Of a stretch of 64,000 nucleotides of DNA, positions 24,867 through 33,668 are shown one piece after another (the stretch's first letter is position 1; each line of letters begins with the position of its first letter). This DNA is from Neolewinella agarilytica. Its GTDB lineage: Bacteria > Bacteroidota > Bacteroidia > Chitinophagales > Saprospiraceae. A program made the position numbers and the translations under genes. The notes below the pieces were generated by a model, which did no database searches, was not told the DNA's origin, and worked only from the letters and a program-made list of their open reading frames with translations. Location of the stretch: NCBI RefSeq assembly GCF_900110645.1, contig NZ_FOFB01000019.1, positions 1 through 64,000 of the forward strand, written 5' to 3'.

Positions 24867-26786
24867 CTACTCCACCTTTAGCACTCCTCTCATGGATTGA
24901 TAGTGCCCCGGGACGGTGCAGATGTATTCGTATAGACCGGGTTTTTTGGGTGCTTCGAAGTAGATAACGTCATTGGTATCCGGCTCTACGAGCCGGGTGT
25001 GGACCAGTACCTCATCCATATCAGGGATATAGCCTTCTGCGAGGCCCTTAAGGCCGAGGCCTTCGGCGGCTTTACCGACGACGTTACCCTTTTTGCCGGA
25101 GGTGAGCAGGAAGTTGTGCTGCATGTCATCCGGGTTACGGAAAGTGAGTCGCACTTTAGCGCCAGCCTTAACGGTGAGGAAGGTTTGCTTAAACTTCATA
25201 CCGGGAGTAGACTCCAGCAGCAGCTCGGTGTCCACCTTTCCGTTCCAGGAGGCGGGCATTTCGGTGGGCCGCTTGGCGGCCACGTATTCACCGGTCATTG
25301 CTTCTGAAGTATCGTCTGCACCTGCGTCCGCGCCCCCTCCTCCACCAGGAATGGCATTGAGGGTATAGTAGCCGAAGTCGTGTAGCAGGCCCGTACCATC
25401 AGCGGCGCGTATGTTTTTCAATTTAACTTCATAGATGAAGCCCGGACGGAAGCCGGCCAGTTCCAGGCGAACCGTTTTTCCATCGGGTAAGAGCGTAGCG
25501 GACCTGATGGCGTTGTCTTTAATGTCCACCACCGGCGAGCCATATGCCTTGCGGTACAGGTAGGTGAAGTTTTGGATCGTGAAGGCCGAAGCCCGTACGG
25601 TAGCCGGATTGACCGGCTGGGTGAACTCAACCTCCAGGCCATTTTCAGTTGCCTTGATCTGGTACATCTCGAAGGGAACTTTTCCCGTCCAGCGCAGGCG
25701 CTCTAAGGCGAATTCTTTTCCTCCCGTTGCGGACCAGCCACGCGCGGTCTGGCCAGCGTACAGCGTATTGTCTTTATTGAAGTTCATGCGGAGAAGCCCG
25801 GAAGCAAATCCTTCCCGGAAAGGAAAAACAGCTCCCTGATATTCCCCTTCTACTTTTTCGAGGCTTACCCGCATAATTTTACTCTGTCCCTGGTCACTAA
25901 CCAGCATCTGCCCGGCGAAAGGGCCGAAGCCTCCTTCCGTCCGGTCGGTAATGATGGCGGCCGTAGAGATGCCCAGAATACCGTGAGGGAACCAAACGGC
26001 CGGGAGTTTTACCGTACCGAGTGCTTTGCGGGCGGCATACATAGTCTTATGGTCATCGTGGATGTCCTCCAGGCGCGTTTTCACCTTTGAGCCGGGCTGA
26101 TCGGCCCAGACGAGACTCTCCCGGTGGCCGGCGAAATCGCCTTCGGCCAGGTGGGTAATGCGTCCGGAGCCAATCCAGTCGCCCTGGTTTTCAGCGACAA
26201 AAATGTCTCCCTGAGCGTTCGTGCCAAAACCTGCCGGGCTGCGGAGGCCCGCTGCGTAAGGCTTTAGTTCTTTTGCGTCAACGTCGTACCGCATCATCCA
26301 ACCCCGCCACTTAACGCGACTAACTCCGCCGCCTTCCCAGCCGACGTTCATAGTCGCCATCATGGATCCATCGGGACGAAACAAGGGCCCGTAATGATAC
26401 TCATGGTAATTGCCCGTAAGCGGTAGTTCATAGACGGTTTCGAAGCGGTCCGCCCGGTCGTCACCGTTGGTATCTTCCAGTTTAGTAACTTCTCCCCTTT
26501 GGGAAACATAGATGGCTCCGTCCCTGACGGCTAAGCCAAGAGGTTCGTGCAGGCCGCGGGCAAACTGTACGTAAGAGGCTTCCTTTTCCAGATCGCCAAT
26601 CAACCAGATTTCGCCCCGGCGAGTACAGACGGCCAGGCGGCCGTCCGCCATAAAGTCCATTCCTCCGACTTCCAGCTCTACTCCTTTGGGAATGCTTACT
26701 TTTTCAATTTTATAATAGTCGTCTTCCCGTTGGGCAGACAAGGACAAGCAAAGTAAAACAGCCGTAATAGATAATAAATAACGCAT
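24867..26786 (-). CDS. PQQ-type beta-propeller protein with C-terminal cupredoxin
   Basis: The 639-residue periplasmic protein has signal peptide MRYLLSITAVLLCLSLSAQ. Residues about 25-400 form a six-bladed propeller like those of L-sorbosone/PQQ sugar dehydrogenases (GVELEVGGMDFMADGRLAVCTRRGEIW; WFPHGILGIS). A beta domain (about 405-490) and a Gly/Ala/Asp linker lead to a C-terminal blue-copper domain whose ligands are visible: His in MQHNFLL, and C623, H628 and M632 in CTVPGHYQSM, the azurin-like C-x4-H-x3-M spacing. The fusion suggests oxidation at the propeller with electrons passed to copper. It follows the PA14 lipoprotein by 56 bases in one operon; the substrate is unknown. Confidence 0.88.
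   Translation of the reverse strand: MRYLLSITAVLLCLSLSAQREDDYYKIEKVSIPKGVELEVGGMDFMADGRLAVCTRRGEIWLIGDLEKEASYVQFARGLHEPLGLAVRDGAIYVSQRGEVTKLEDTNGDDRADRFETVYELPLTGNYHEYHYGPLFRPDGSMMATMNVGWEGGGVSRVKWRGWMMRYDVDAKELKPYAAGLRSPAGFGTNAQGDIFVAENQGDWIGSGRITHLAEGDFAGHRESLVWADQPGSKVKTRLEDIHDDHKTMYAARKALGTVKLPAVWFPHGILGISTAAIITDRTEGGFGPFAGQMLVSDQGQSKIMRVSLEKVEGEYQGAVFPFREGFASGLLRMNFNKDNTLYAGQTARGWSATGGKEFALERLRWTGKVPFEMYQIKATENGLEVEFTQPVNPATVRASAFTIQNFTYLYRKAYGSPVVDIKDNAIRSATLLPDGKTVRLELAGFRPGFIYEVKLKNIRAADGTGLLHDFGYYTLNAIPGGGGGADAGADDTSEAMTGEYVAAKRPTEMPASWNGKVDTELLLESTPGMKFKQTFLTVKAGAKVRLTFRNPDDMQHNFLLTSGKKGNVVGKAAEGLGLKGLAEGYIPDMDEVLVHTRLVEPDTNDVIYFEAPKKPGLYEYICTVPGHYQSMRGVLKVE
25316..25336 (-). repeat. 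Dispersed motif copy inside a gene
   Basis: TGCACCTGCGTCCGCGCCCCC encodes the Gly/Ala/Asp linker between propeller and cupredoxin of the protein at 24867-26786. Confidence 0.5.
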
Positions 26787-26842
26787 CAGACAAAATTTAG
26801 GGAAGCTCTGAAAGCTCCCGATAGTTCAATAATAGAGAGTGC

Positions 26843-28528
26843 TTACCAATCAATACGGTAGCGAATATGCCCCTTGGCCGGTATCTGAGCGATGAGACGA
26901 TCCATTCCTCCACCGCGTTGCAGTGACAGGCCTTTACCGTCATAACTTTCAATGGTGATCTTTAGTCCGGGCCCTCTTAGCGCATATTGGCCGGGGGCTG
27001 TTTCAGTAATCGTCCGTGCAGCGGCAACCTGGGTGAAGGCCTCCGGGTTCCCGCCGGCGGTGAAGGTGAGTTCGCGGAGTAATCCAGTACCGTCAGGGAC
27101 AATTTTGTCCGACACTTCCCCCGGCCCGAAACTGTACAGGAAGGTAGGTCTGCCCGCTTCATCCAACTCGTGCGCCCGGTGGGCGAAGTCGTCTTCGTCC
27201 GGGTCATCGGGGAAGGCAGGCCAGGAACTGCTTGCGGAGGTTGCCCACTGCATCCGGCCGTCAAGGACAAGAGAATTACCTAATGGCTTCATTACCTGTG
27301 GCTCTCCGCGTCCGTCCCACATTTCGTGAACGTCGGCAAAGCCGCCGCGCCAAACCTGGAGTAAAGCCCCCGATTGAAGATCAAGCGAGTAGTGAGGCCC
27401 CTGCCCTTCTCCGACACTTATGACGTGAGTCCGCTTATCGGAAGCTTCATAGACTTTGGGAGCCGGGTAGTATAAAAAGCTGCGGAGCAAATAAGGATAC
27501 TCATCCATTTCCACCTCAAGTGTACTCGTGCCGCCCGGGCGAGCAATTGCTTTGGGGCCATCCATGCTGTTGAAGGACATTTTCCCCTGATTGCCGACCA
27601 GATAACCGAGGTTGAAGGCATTCCACCCTCCTTTTTGTATGTAATCCACGCGAACATCATGTACGCCTTCGGACAGGCTAAGGGTCTCGTTTGCCCGCCA
27701 GGTAGATTGGTCACCTCCCCGATGAAGCCTTTCATCACCATCGACATAAAAGCGGCCTCTGGCGGGGTTGGAGGTCCACATCTGAAAAGTATACTCCTCC
27801 GTTTCAGGCACATGAAGCTTTCCAAAAAAGCGTAGCGCGAAAGCATTCTTCCCTTCCCGGAGGTAATTGATGTCAAAGCGGTTCGTATATCCCGTTACGA
27901 CGGGTTCCATGGACGCCCAATCTTTTACGTCTTCGGTTCCGGGCTCCAGGTCATACAATTCGTACCGTAATAAAGGAACGTTCAAAATGATGTTACCGGC
28001 AGGGTCAACGGTTGAACCCCGGCCAGCACTTCTGCTATACTCTACGTCAGCAATTTCTACCTGACCAGAAACTAATTTAATGCTAAGGGGCCCGTCGGCC
28101 TTTTCTTTCAGGGGTTGCTGGTAGTAAAGCAAATTTCCGTTTAGATAAGCGGCAACGATTAGTGCGGGGTTGTCATCCGTTGCGGTTTTATAAGAAATCT
28201 CTATGTCCTGCCAGGAGTCGGGAGTGACTTCCATTTTTGTGCGAGCGGGCATATCCTTCAGGCGGGCCTGATCCAGGGAAAAAGCATATTGGCCCTCTAA
28301 CAAAAGATCAGCCTTGCTTCCTTCGGTGAGGCGATAAGCAAATTTTATGGTCAGGTCTTCGTGCTCATCCAGCAAGGTCTGGTCCTCTGACATAGCTCCT
28401 TCAACTATTCCTTCTATAGTCTGAAGACCGGTTTCGGCGGTGGCCTCTTTGGTTTCTATTACTTCGAGAACCAGTGGGTCCCGCGAACAAGCAGCCAGTA
28501 AAAATATAAGTGGTAGGTATCGTAGCAT
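26843..28528 (-). CDS. PA14-domain lipoprotein
   Basis: This is a 561-residue lipoprotein (MLRYLPLIFLLAACSRDP, lipobox LAAC). The N-terminal part (about 40-170) looks like a carbohydrate-binding or DUF1080-type beta-sandwich. A PA14-like module follows (about 195-330) with FFGKLHVPETEEYTFQMWTS and GVHDVRVDYIQKGGWNAFNLGY, then a beta-rich C-terminal domain (about 350-560). PA14 modules bind glycans, so with the downstream propeller/cupredoxin it may form a surface or periplasmic sugar-oxidising unit; this is inference. It is the first gene of that two-gene operon. Confidence 0.85.
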   Translation of the reverse strand: MLRYLPLIFLLAACSRDPLVLEVIETKEATAETGLQTIEGIVEGAMSEDQTLLDEHEDLTIKFAYRLTEGSKADLLLEGQYAFSLDQARLKDMPARTKMEVTPDSWQDIEISYKTATDDNPALIVAAYLNGNLLYYQQPLKEKADGPLSIKLVSGQVEIADVEYSRSAGRGSTVDPAGNIILNVPLLRYELYDLEPGTEDVKDWASMEPVVTGYTNRFDINYLREGKNAFALRFFGKLHVPETEEYTFQMWTSNPARGRFYVDGDERLHRGGDQSTWRANETLSLSEGVHDVRVDYIQKGGWNAFNLGYLVGNQGKMSFNSMDGPKAIARPGGTSTLEVEMDEYPYLLRSFLYYPAPKVYEASDKRTHVISVGEGQGPHYSLDLQSGALLQVWRGGFADVHEMWDGRGEPQVMKPLGNSLVLDGRMQWATSASSSWPAFPDDPDEDDFAHRAHELDEAGRPTFLYSFGPGEVSDKIVPDGTGLLRELTFTAGGNPEAFTQVAAARTITETAPGQYALRGPGLKITIESYDGKGLSLQRGGGMDRLIAQIPAKGHIRYRIDW

Positions 28529-28770
28529 GATCTGTGGGTATGCGATAAAAGTAAGCCGACAATATCAAACCCCTAACTACTTAGTTTTATAAAGAACATA
28601 TGAAGTAAGGAAATCTACATGAGGCATCCAACACAGAAGCAGCGGTGCGAAAGGATGCCAAATGAGTTAGCGAGGAGCCAGACCGGCAAAAATTCGAAAA
28701 AACGGCTAATAAACGGTATAAATATTTTTCAACCAGGAAAAACACAACACACTGATTATCAACAAACTGA

Positions 28771-28836
28771 GCCGTATTTATACGTATAAAAACGTTTATA
28801 AACGTATATAAACGTAAGTATACGTATAAAAAACGG
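28771..28836. repeat. Nested A/T palindromes upstream of ssb
   Basis: Within the 454-base gap the block contains the perfect palindromes TTTATACGTATAAA (28777-28790) and ACGTTTATAAACGT (28792-28805), then more ACGTATA and AACGTAAG units, framed by CCGT and ACGG. The same ACGTTTATAAACGT occurs at 33669-33682 upstream of the S23 gene. It looks like a multi-site operator or a strong cruciform. No gene is recognised in the rest of the gap. Confidence 0.6.
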
Positions 28837-28982
28837 CTACGGCTATTGCTTGCCCCCACCTTTGCATCGTCACCGATTGAAAGGGATGTTATCACAGACT
28901 TGCCTTTCCTGACGTGGCTCATTTACCCACCCGGGTCGTGTTTTCAACAACCATACCAACGCGGTCCATTAACTATTATCTT

Positions 28983-29435
28983 ATGCAAGTTCGCAATTCC
29001 ATCACGCTCATTGGCAACCTTGGCAGCAACCCTAAAACGGCTACGCTACCGAGTGGCCGTCTGGCTACTGAGTTTAGCCTCGCCACGAATGATTATTACA
29101 AAGACAAAGACGGGAATCGCCAAACCCGTACGGAGTGGCACAAGATCAAAGCCTACGGTAAACTCGCCGAAGTATTTGACAAGCACCTCGTACAGGGAAG
29201 CCAGGTCTGCATTGCGGGTGCCCTGCGTTACAGCAAGTGGATCGATAAGCACGATCAGGTTCGGGTAACGGCAGAAATTGTTGCTGACAGCTTTACTTTT
29301 CTAAGTGGCGGCCGGCAGGCCGCTGCGGAGCAGGAACTGGAAGAGGAAGTTATTCAGCCTTCCACTAACAAGCCCGCCAAAAAGCGCTCCAGGAAAAAAG
29401 CAGTCGTTGCTACTGAAGATGTCATCCCGTTCTAG
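28983..29435 (+). CDS. ssb: Single-stranded DNA-binding protein
   Basis: The 150-residue protein has the OB fold in residues 1-105 (MQVRNSITLIGNLGSNPKTATLPSGR, FSLATNDYYKDKDGNRQTRTEWHKI, VCIAGALRYSKWID), an acidic/basic flexible tail and the terminal DVIPF, which corresponds to the D-D-x-P-F tip that recruits partner proteins. I choose the ATG at 28983 over the 28914 start because it begins at the first OB strand. The upstream A/T palindromes suggest controlled expression, and the -7-like CACCTTTG near 28860 is imperfect. It converges on the GlmU-like gene. Confidence 0.94.
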   Translation: MQVRNSITLIGNLGSNPKTATLPSGRLATEFSLATNDYYKDKDGNRQTRTEWHKIKAYGKLAEVFDKHLVQGSQVCIAGALRYSKWIDKHDQVRVTAEIVADSFTFLSGGRQAAAEQELEEEVIQPSTNKPAKKRSRKKAVVATEDVIPF

Positions 29436-29493
29436 AAAAGAGGTAACACAAAATAACAGCAGTGTATATCCTTAACGCTATTAACACACCGCG

Positions 29494-29519
29494 GGGGCGT
29501 AGCCAATTGGCTGCGTCCC
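29494..29519. terminator. Hairpin between convergent ssb and GlmU-like genes
   Basis: GGGGCGTAGCC pairs with GGCTGCGTCCC (11 bp, two wobbles) around an AATT loop. The T-run is weak on both sides, so it may be a bidirectional, modest terminator. Confidence 0.4.
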
Positions 29520-29540
29520 TGCCTTTAGTTGTGAGGCCCG

Positions 29541-30746
29541 TTACTTGTTCTTCTCCCGTAAGTGCTTACTCTGCTCGAAGATGTGCTCAAAAATGGCTTT
29601 ATCATCTTCGCTTAGTGACCGATCACGGCGTTGCATCATGCGGTCTGCGGTAAGCATTGCCTTATCCACCCGATAGGAGGTCATTTTTTCTGCTCCTCCC
29701 CAACTAAAGGAAGGAATAAAAACGGGTGGAAAATCAGCTCCAAAGACATTAGCAGAAAAGCCGACTACCGTTCCGGTATTGAACATTGTATTAATACCTG
29801 CCTTAGAATGATCCCCCATGATAAGGCCATGAAACTGCCTTCCGGAGGCGACCCTTCTCTCTGCAGCATAAGACCAAACTTTGATGTCACTGTAGTCATT
29901 CTTCAGGTTAGAGGCGTTTGTGTCTGCGCCAATATTACACCATTCACCAATTACGGCATTACCGAGAAAGCCATCATGGCCCTTGTTGCTATTGGCCTGA
30001 AACACCACGTTGTTGATCTCTCCCCCCACTTTAACGGAAGGTCCGAGCGTAGTGGCGCCATAAATTTTTGCGCCCATCTTAACGACGCTCTTCTCATTAG
30101 CCCCAAAGGGCCCCCGGATCATACTTCCTTCCAGGACAACAGCGTCTTTTCCGAGATAGATCGGCCCGTTCTCTACGTTGAGAATACAAGCTTCTATTCT
30201 GGCCCCTTCTTCGATGAATAAGTTTTCCTGCGGTCCGATGAGGGTATTCGTAGCGGATAAGGGAGCTGACTTTCGGCCTGCGGTTAGCAACCTAAAGTCT
30301 TGCTGAATGGCCTCGCCATTGATCGCGAAAATATCTGCCGGTCGGTTGATTTTCAGCAGCGATATTGCTCCTGGGTTAATAAGCTCAAACTTGCCAAGGT
30401 CAGCGTCATTCTTAAAGGAGATAACAGATTCCTCATCAAGACAAGCAGCCAGTAGTTCCCCATCTTTCAAGCAGGCCTGGCCCGGAGAGAGTTGCCTGAT
30501 CAGCTTAACGAACTCTTCGGTGGGAAGAATACTCCCGTTAATGAGCAGGTTAACTTTTCCTGATTGCAGCGGGAACAGGCCCTGCAGGTAATCCTGGGTT
30601 AAGAAAGAAGCAGGCATACCGAGGTGCCGTTCCCATTTCTCCCGGATGGTCAGGATTCCAACCCGGAGATCGGCTACCGGGCGGGCAAATGTCAAGGGTA
30701 GCAAATGGGTGCGCACTTCAGCGTCAAAAAGTATAATGTTTGCCAT
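29541..30746 (-). CDS. GlmU-like alternative sugar nucleotidyltransferase
   Basis: The 401-residue cytoplasmic protein matches the Bacteroidota alternative GlmU family, which has a shortened nucleotidyltransferase domain joined to a left-handed beta-helix acyltransferase-like domain. The start MANIILFDAEVRTHLLPLTFARPVADLRVGILTIREKW is diagnostic; the hexapeptide-repeat part (about 180-350) includes EGSMIRGPFGANEKSVV and VIGEWCNIGADTNASNLKNDY. It is expected to take part in making UDP-N-acetylglucosamine for cell wall and lipopolysaccharide. It lies downstream of rpmE behind a terminator. Confidence 0.93.
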   Translation of the reverse strand: MANIILFDAEVRTHLLPLTFARPVADLRVGILTIREKWERHLGMPASFLTQDYLQGLFPLQSGKVNLLINGSILPTEEFVKLIRQLSPGQACLKDGELLAACLDEESVISFKNDADLGKFELINPGAISLLKINRPADIFAINGEAIQQDFRLLTAGRKSAPLSATNTLIGPQENLFIEEGARIEACILNVENGPIYLGKDAVVLEGSMIRGPFGANEKSVVKMGAKIYGATTLGPSVKVGGEINNVVFQANSNKGHDGFLGNAVIGEWCNIGADTNASNLKNDYSDIKVWSYAAERRVASGRQFHGLIMGDHSKAGINTMFNTGTVVGFSANVFGADFPPVFIPSFSWGGAEKMTSYRVDKAMLTADRMMQRRDRSLSEDDKAIFEHIFEQSKHLREKNK

Positions 30747-30777
30747 CTCGCGGGTATCGGGCCAATAAAAGAAATAG

Positions 30778-30816
30778 CGAAAGCCCGAAGTGAAAAAGGT
30801 TCACTTCGGGCTTTCG
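30778..30816 (-). terminator. Terminator of rpmE
   Basis: A perfect 17-bp stem (CGAAAGCCCGAAGTGAA and its partner) with a 5-base loop lies 27 bases after the rpmE stop; a T-rich stretch follows on the minus strand. Confidence 0.8.
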
Positions 30817-30842
30817 GCTAATCGAAAAAGCTGCGGGAAGGT

Positions 30843-31139
30843 TTAGCCTTCAGTCGTTGCTTCTTCGCTTCCGTCCATCTTCTTAGCGAAGCGGCTCTTG
30901 CCAAACTTCTTGTTGAACTTATCGATACGACCAGCCGTATCTACGAACTGCATCTTACCCGTAAAGAAAGGGTGAGAGGCGTTAGAGATTTCAAGCTTGA
31001 GCAGCGGGTACTCATTACCATCTTCGTAAGTGTCCGTGTCACGCGTTTTGGCGCAACTGCGTCCTAACCAGGATACGTTAGCGTTGATATCGCGGAAGAT
31101 TACCGTGCGGTAAGTATCGGGGTGAAGATCTTTTTTCAT
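30843..31139 (-). CDS. rpmE: Ribosomal protein bL31 type B
   Basis: The 98-residue bL31 type B protein begins [30 protein letters not shown]. It lacks the paired cysteines of zinc-binding type A L31, has [25 protein letters not shown] as the conserved core, and a longer C-terminal tail EEATTEG. The zinc-free form is typical of organisms that replace L31 under zinc limitation or use it constitutively. The start at 31139 is the family start; upstream residues are leader. The promoter at 31161-31191 gives a leader of about 20 bases. Confidence 0.95.
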   Translation of the reverse strand: MKKDLHPDTYRTVIFRDINANVSWLGRSCAKTRDTDTYEDGNEYPLLKLEISNASHPFFTGKMQFVDTAGRIDKFNKKFGKSRFAKKMDGSEEATTEG

Positions 31140-31160
31140 TGCTTTGTTATTTTCGGAGCG

Positions 31161-31191
31161 CAAAGATACGGGTTGTGGTTTTGTTTACCAA
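31161..31191 (-). promoter_or_regulatory. rpmE promoter
   Basis: Minus strand TTG (31189-31191), 20 bases, TATCTTTG (31161-31168): full consensus match. Confidence 0.7.
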
Positions 31192-31214
31192 ACCTAAAGC
31201 AGAGAATATAGAAC

Positions 31215-31709
31215 TCAACCTTTCTCGTTCAGGTCTACATCTCCGTAGAAGTCGAGATCTAAGTCACGGAGGGCCTTAGTCTGATAGATGATCTGGCCGG
31301 TGTGATAGCTCAGGTGTTCAACAACGTGCATTACGATAAAGGTTGCGTCGTGGACATAGGCCTGTACGGGGCGCTCCTGGGTCATTTCTTCCGGGCTCAG
31401 GGAACTAATGATGGTTTTGGCTTCCTGGATCACAGTGGACAGTTGATCGAGCAGTATGTCGGCGGTTGGTCCGTTGACCGCAGCAAACTCTGCATCGCGT
31501 ACCCGCACGTCTTCTTGTTTCCCAAGACCAGCAACGATCCATTGGCGAATATTGCCCTCCAGGTGCAACAGTTGGTTGCCAATGCTGTTGGAGTTGGCGT
31601 TAGGGCGAGCCCATAGTTGGTCTTCCGTTAGTTCCTTCAAACAGCGTTCAATGCGTTCCAGGTTCCAGTCAAAGAAATAATGGGCGGAGGATTTGAAACT
31701 GGCTAACAT
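31215..31709 (-). CDS. DinB-like protein (DUF1572-type)
   Basis: This 164-residue protein is a four-helix-bundle DinB relative. It has WARPNANSNSIGNQLLHLEGNIRQW and, near the end, HVVEHLSYHTGQIIYQTKAL. The histidine of LLHLEGN and those of EHLSYHTGQ make the metal triad. Start choice: 31709 is the first ATG, while the frame could open with TTG at 31733. It is a paralogue by fold of the DinB at 12225, but the sequences are not close. The substrate is unknown. It is divergent from the lysC gene, whose promoter overlaps a dispersed motif copy. Confidence 0.88.
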   Translation of the reverse strand: MLASFKSSAHYFFDWNLERIERCLKELTEDQLWARPNANSNSIGNQLLHLEGNIRQWIVAGLGKQEDVRVRDAEFAAVNGPTADILLDQLSTVIQEAKTIISSLSPEEMTQERPVQAYVHDATFIVMHVVEHLSYHTGQIIYQTKALRDLDLDFYGDVDLNEKG

Positions 31710-31778
31710 TTGGACTGGTTTTATGATCTGCAAGATAATGTCTTAGTCAGCGTTCCCTATTGTTCCTGCAACAAATAA

Positions 31779-31810
31779 TTGCACCTGCGTGCGCGCCCTT
31801 GTTATCTTTG
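31779..31810 (+). promoter_or_regulatory. lysC promoter built on a dispersed motif copy
   Basis: TTG (31779-31781), 21 bases and TATCTTTG (31803-31810) fit the consensus. The minus-strand motif copy at 31779-31798 (TTGCACCTGCGTGCGCGCCC) supplies the TTG and most of the spacer. The ATG follows 35 bases after the -7 box. Confidence 0.7.
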
Positions 31811-31845
31811 CCCGCCAAAATTTTATTCCCCCCAATACTTCCTCT

Positions 31846-33153
31846 ATGTTAAACGCTGATCTCAATATCTTCAAGTTTGGTGGTGCATCCATCAAGGATG
31901 CGGCATCCATTCGTAATGTGGCTAATATTTTACAGGAATATAAAGGTCAGCAGCTGGTAATTGTGGTTTCTGCAATGGGCAAAACAACCAATGCGCTGGA
32001 GGTGGTAGCCCGGGCCTATTATGAAGGAAATGTTGAGCTGGCTAATCAACGATTGACGGAGCTGCGCAACGCTACTTTCACCACTATTCAGGAGCTTTTC
32101 GGAGAAACGCCGGATAATCTGGCAGCGGCGGTCAATGATTTGGTCGTAACCATCGAATGGGTTTTCGACGATCCACCGAGTGAGAGCTACGACTACGACT
32201 ATGACCAGATCGTCTCTCTCGGAGAACTCATCAGCAGCCACATTGTCACGGCCTATCTCCGTCATTCGGGCCTGCCGTCCGTTTGGCTGGATGCACGCGA
32301 TTGCATCATTACTGACAATACCTATCGTGAAGGCTGGGTGCAGTGGCCCGAAACCCAGCAACGGGTGAAGCAACACGTGACGCCCATTCTGGAAGCCGGA
32401 AGTATGGTGGTTACGCAGGGTTTCATTGGTTCCACTACCGAGAACTTCACCACTACCCTTGGGCGGGAGGGCTCTGATTACTCCGCAGCGATCTTCAGCT
32501 TCTGTCTGGATGCCGGGAGTATGTCGATCTGGAAAGACGTTCCGGGCGTGCTTACCGCTGATCCGAGGATATTTGAGAACGTCACTAAGCTGGACCGCCT
32601 GAGCTATAAAGAAGCGATTGAAATGACGTATTACGGTGCCAGCGTCATTCACCCAAAGACGATCAAGCCGCTACAGAATAAGAGTATTCCCTTACACGTA
32701 CGCAGCTTTGTAACGCCGGCGGAGCCTGGCACCGAGATTTCATCGGACGCCGGAGATGTCTACCCACCCATGGTTGCCGTTGAAAAGGAGCAAGCTCTGG
32801 TTAATATCAGCACGCGTGATTTCAGCTTCGTGGCCGAACACCACATCCGGGAACTTTTTGAGCACATCACCACCACCCGGCTTCAGGTAAATATGATGCA
32901 GAATACAGCCATTAGCTTCAACGTAGTCGTTAATGATATCGATGATCGCATCGAACGATTTTGCGCCCTTATCGAAGACGATTTTAAGACCACTGTCGAC
33001 CGGGGGCTGGAACTCATCACGATCCGCCACTATACGCCGGAGGTCCGGGAAAGCATGCGCCGTGGGAAAGTTACCTTGCTGGAAGGGCGGCTACCGCTGA
33101 CGATTCAGATGGCGGTGAAGGAGGTGGCGGTGATTGCGCGGAAGGAGGGGTAG
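31846..33153 (+). CDS. lysC: Aspartate kinase
   Basis: This 435-residue monofunctional enzyme makes aspartyl phosphate, the entry step to lysine, threonine, methionine and diaminopimelate. Landmarks are IFKFGGASIKDAASIRNVANIL at the start (kinase phosphate-binding KFGG), VVSAMGKTTNALE, TTTLGREGSDYSAAIF (substrate-binding, about 203-218) and DVPGVLTADPRI. A C-terminal regulatory part (about 305-435) looks like paired ACT domains. There is no homoserine dehydrogenase fusion. The start at 31846 follows a good promoter; the open frame extends upstream without support. A GCGGTAGC-family repeat begins at the stop codon. Confidence 0.95.
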   Translation: MLNADLNIFKFGGASIKDAASIRNVANILQEYKGQQLVIVVSAMGKTTNALEVVARAYYEGNVELANQRLTELRNATFTTIQELFGETPDNLAAAVNDLVVTIEWVFDDPPSESYDYDYDQIVSLGELISSHIVTAYLRHSGLPSVWLDARDCIITDNTYREGWVQWPETQQRVKQHVTPILEAGSMVVTQGFIGSTTENFTTTLGREGSDYSAAIFSFCLDAGSMSIWKDVPGVLTADPRIFENVTKLDRLSYKEAIEMTYYGASVIHPKTIKPLQNKSIPLHVRSFVTPAEPGTEISSDAGDVYPPMVAVEKEQALVNISTRDFSFVAEHHIRELFEHITTTRLQVNMMQNTAISFNVVVNDIDDRIERFCALIEDDFKTTVDRGLELITIRHYTPEVRESMRRGKVTLLEGRLPLTIQMAVKEVAVIARKEG

Positions 33154-33216
33154 TTTAGTCTGGTGGTCTGGTAGTCTTGTAGGCTACCGCATTTTGAAGG
33201 TGTTGGAGTGACTCTG
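33151..33216 (-). repeat. GCGGTAGC family, left flank of the S23 gene
   Basis: Read on the minus strand the block is CTTCAAAATGCGGTAGCCTAC followed by AAGACTACCAGACCACCAGAC. It is inverted relative to the copies at 33731-33826 on the other side of the S23 gene. Confidence 0.7.
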
Positions 33217-33233
33217 GTTATAGGATCCCGCTT

Positions 33234-33599
33234 TTAATACCTATCTGGATGTTTGCTCATGTAGGATAATAGCATGCCTACTTCTTCAGAAGCTGACAAA
33301 TATCTGTCATAAACCTCTTTCTCAAAGTAACCACAGTCGAGGGCTGCATCCAGCCATGCCTGGGTTTCATAGTTTTCTCCGCTGGCATCGGTCAGCTTTG
33401 CCTGAAAATGTTTGGGGTAACGCCTCTTTGCAAAGCTTTCTGCAAGGTTTGCACTCACTGATCTTGAGGAACGCCGGATTTGATCAATTAAACTGTATTT
33501 CTCCTCCTTGGGAAATTGAGCCGTAAGTCGGAAAATTGAAGCAGATAGTTTTCTGCTTTGTTCATATGCTTTCCAGGAGCGAAATTTCGAAGAACTCAT
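33234..33599 (-). CDS. Four-helix-bundle protein (S23 ribosomal intervening-sequence type)
   Basis: The 121-residue protein belongs to the S23/four-helix-bundle family: FRSWKAYEQSRKLSASIFRLT, IDQIRRSSRSVSANLAESFAK, KLTDASGENYETQAWLDAALDCGY. Relatives are encoded inside 23S rRNA intervening sequences or scattered singly in Bacteroidota genomes, and one branch (Avd) is a diversity-generating-retroelement accessory protein. No reverse transcriptase or variable repeat is nearby, so that role is not supported here. It is surrounded by inverted dispersed repeats, and an A/T palindrome shared with the ssb region lies upstream, which suggests that it moves as a small unit. The function of stand-alone members is unknown. 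Confidence 0.9.
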   Translation of the reverse strand: MSSSKFRSWKAYEQSRKLSASIFRLTAQFPKEEKYSLIDQIRRSSRSVSANLAESFAKRRYPKHFQAKLTDASGENYETQAWLDAALDCGYFEKEVYDRYLSASEEVGMLLSYMSKHPDRY

Positions 33600-33668
33600 A
33601 GTAGCTGATTTGTTTCCCGCAAACCTATGGGACTACCTTCTGGCTAGTCGTTCTTTAAACGAATACTT

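Noticed and set aside
33234..33599. Diversity-generating retroelement accessory gene (Avd)
   Set aside because: The protein is of the same broad family, but there is no reverse transcriptase, template repeat or variable repeat nearby.
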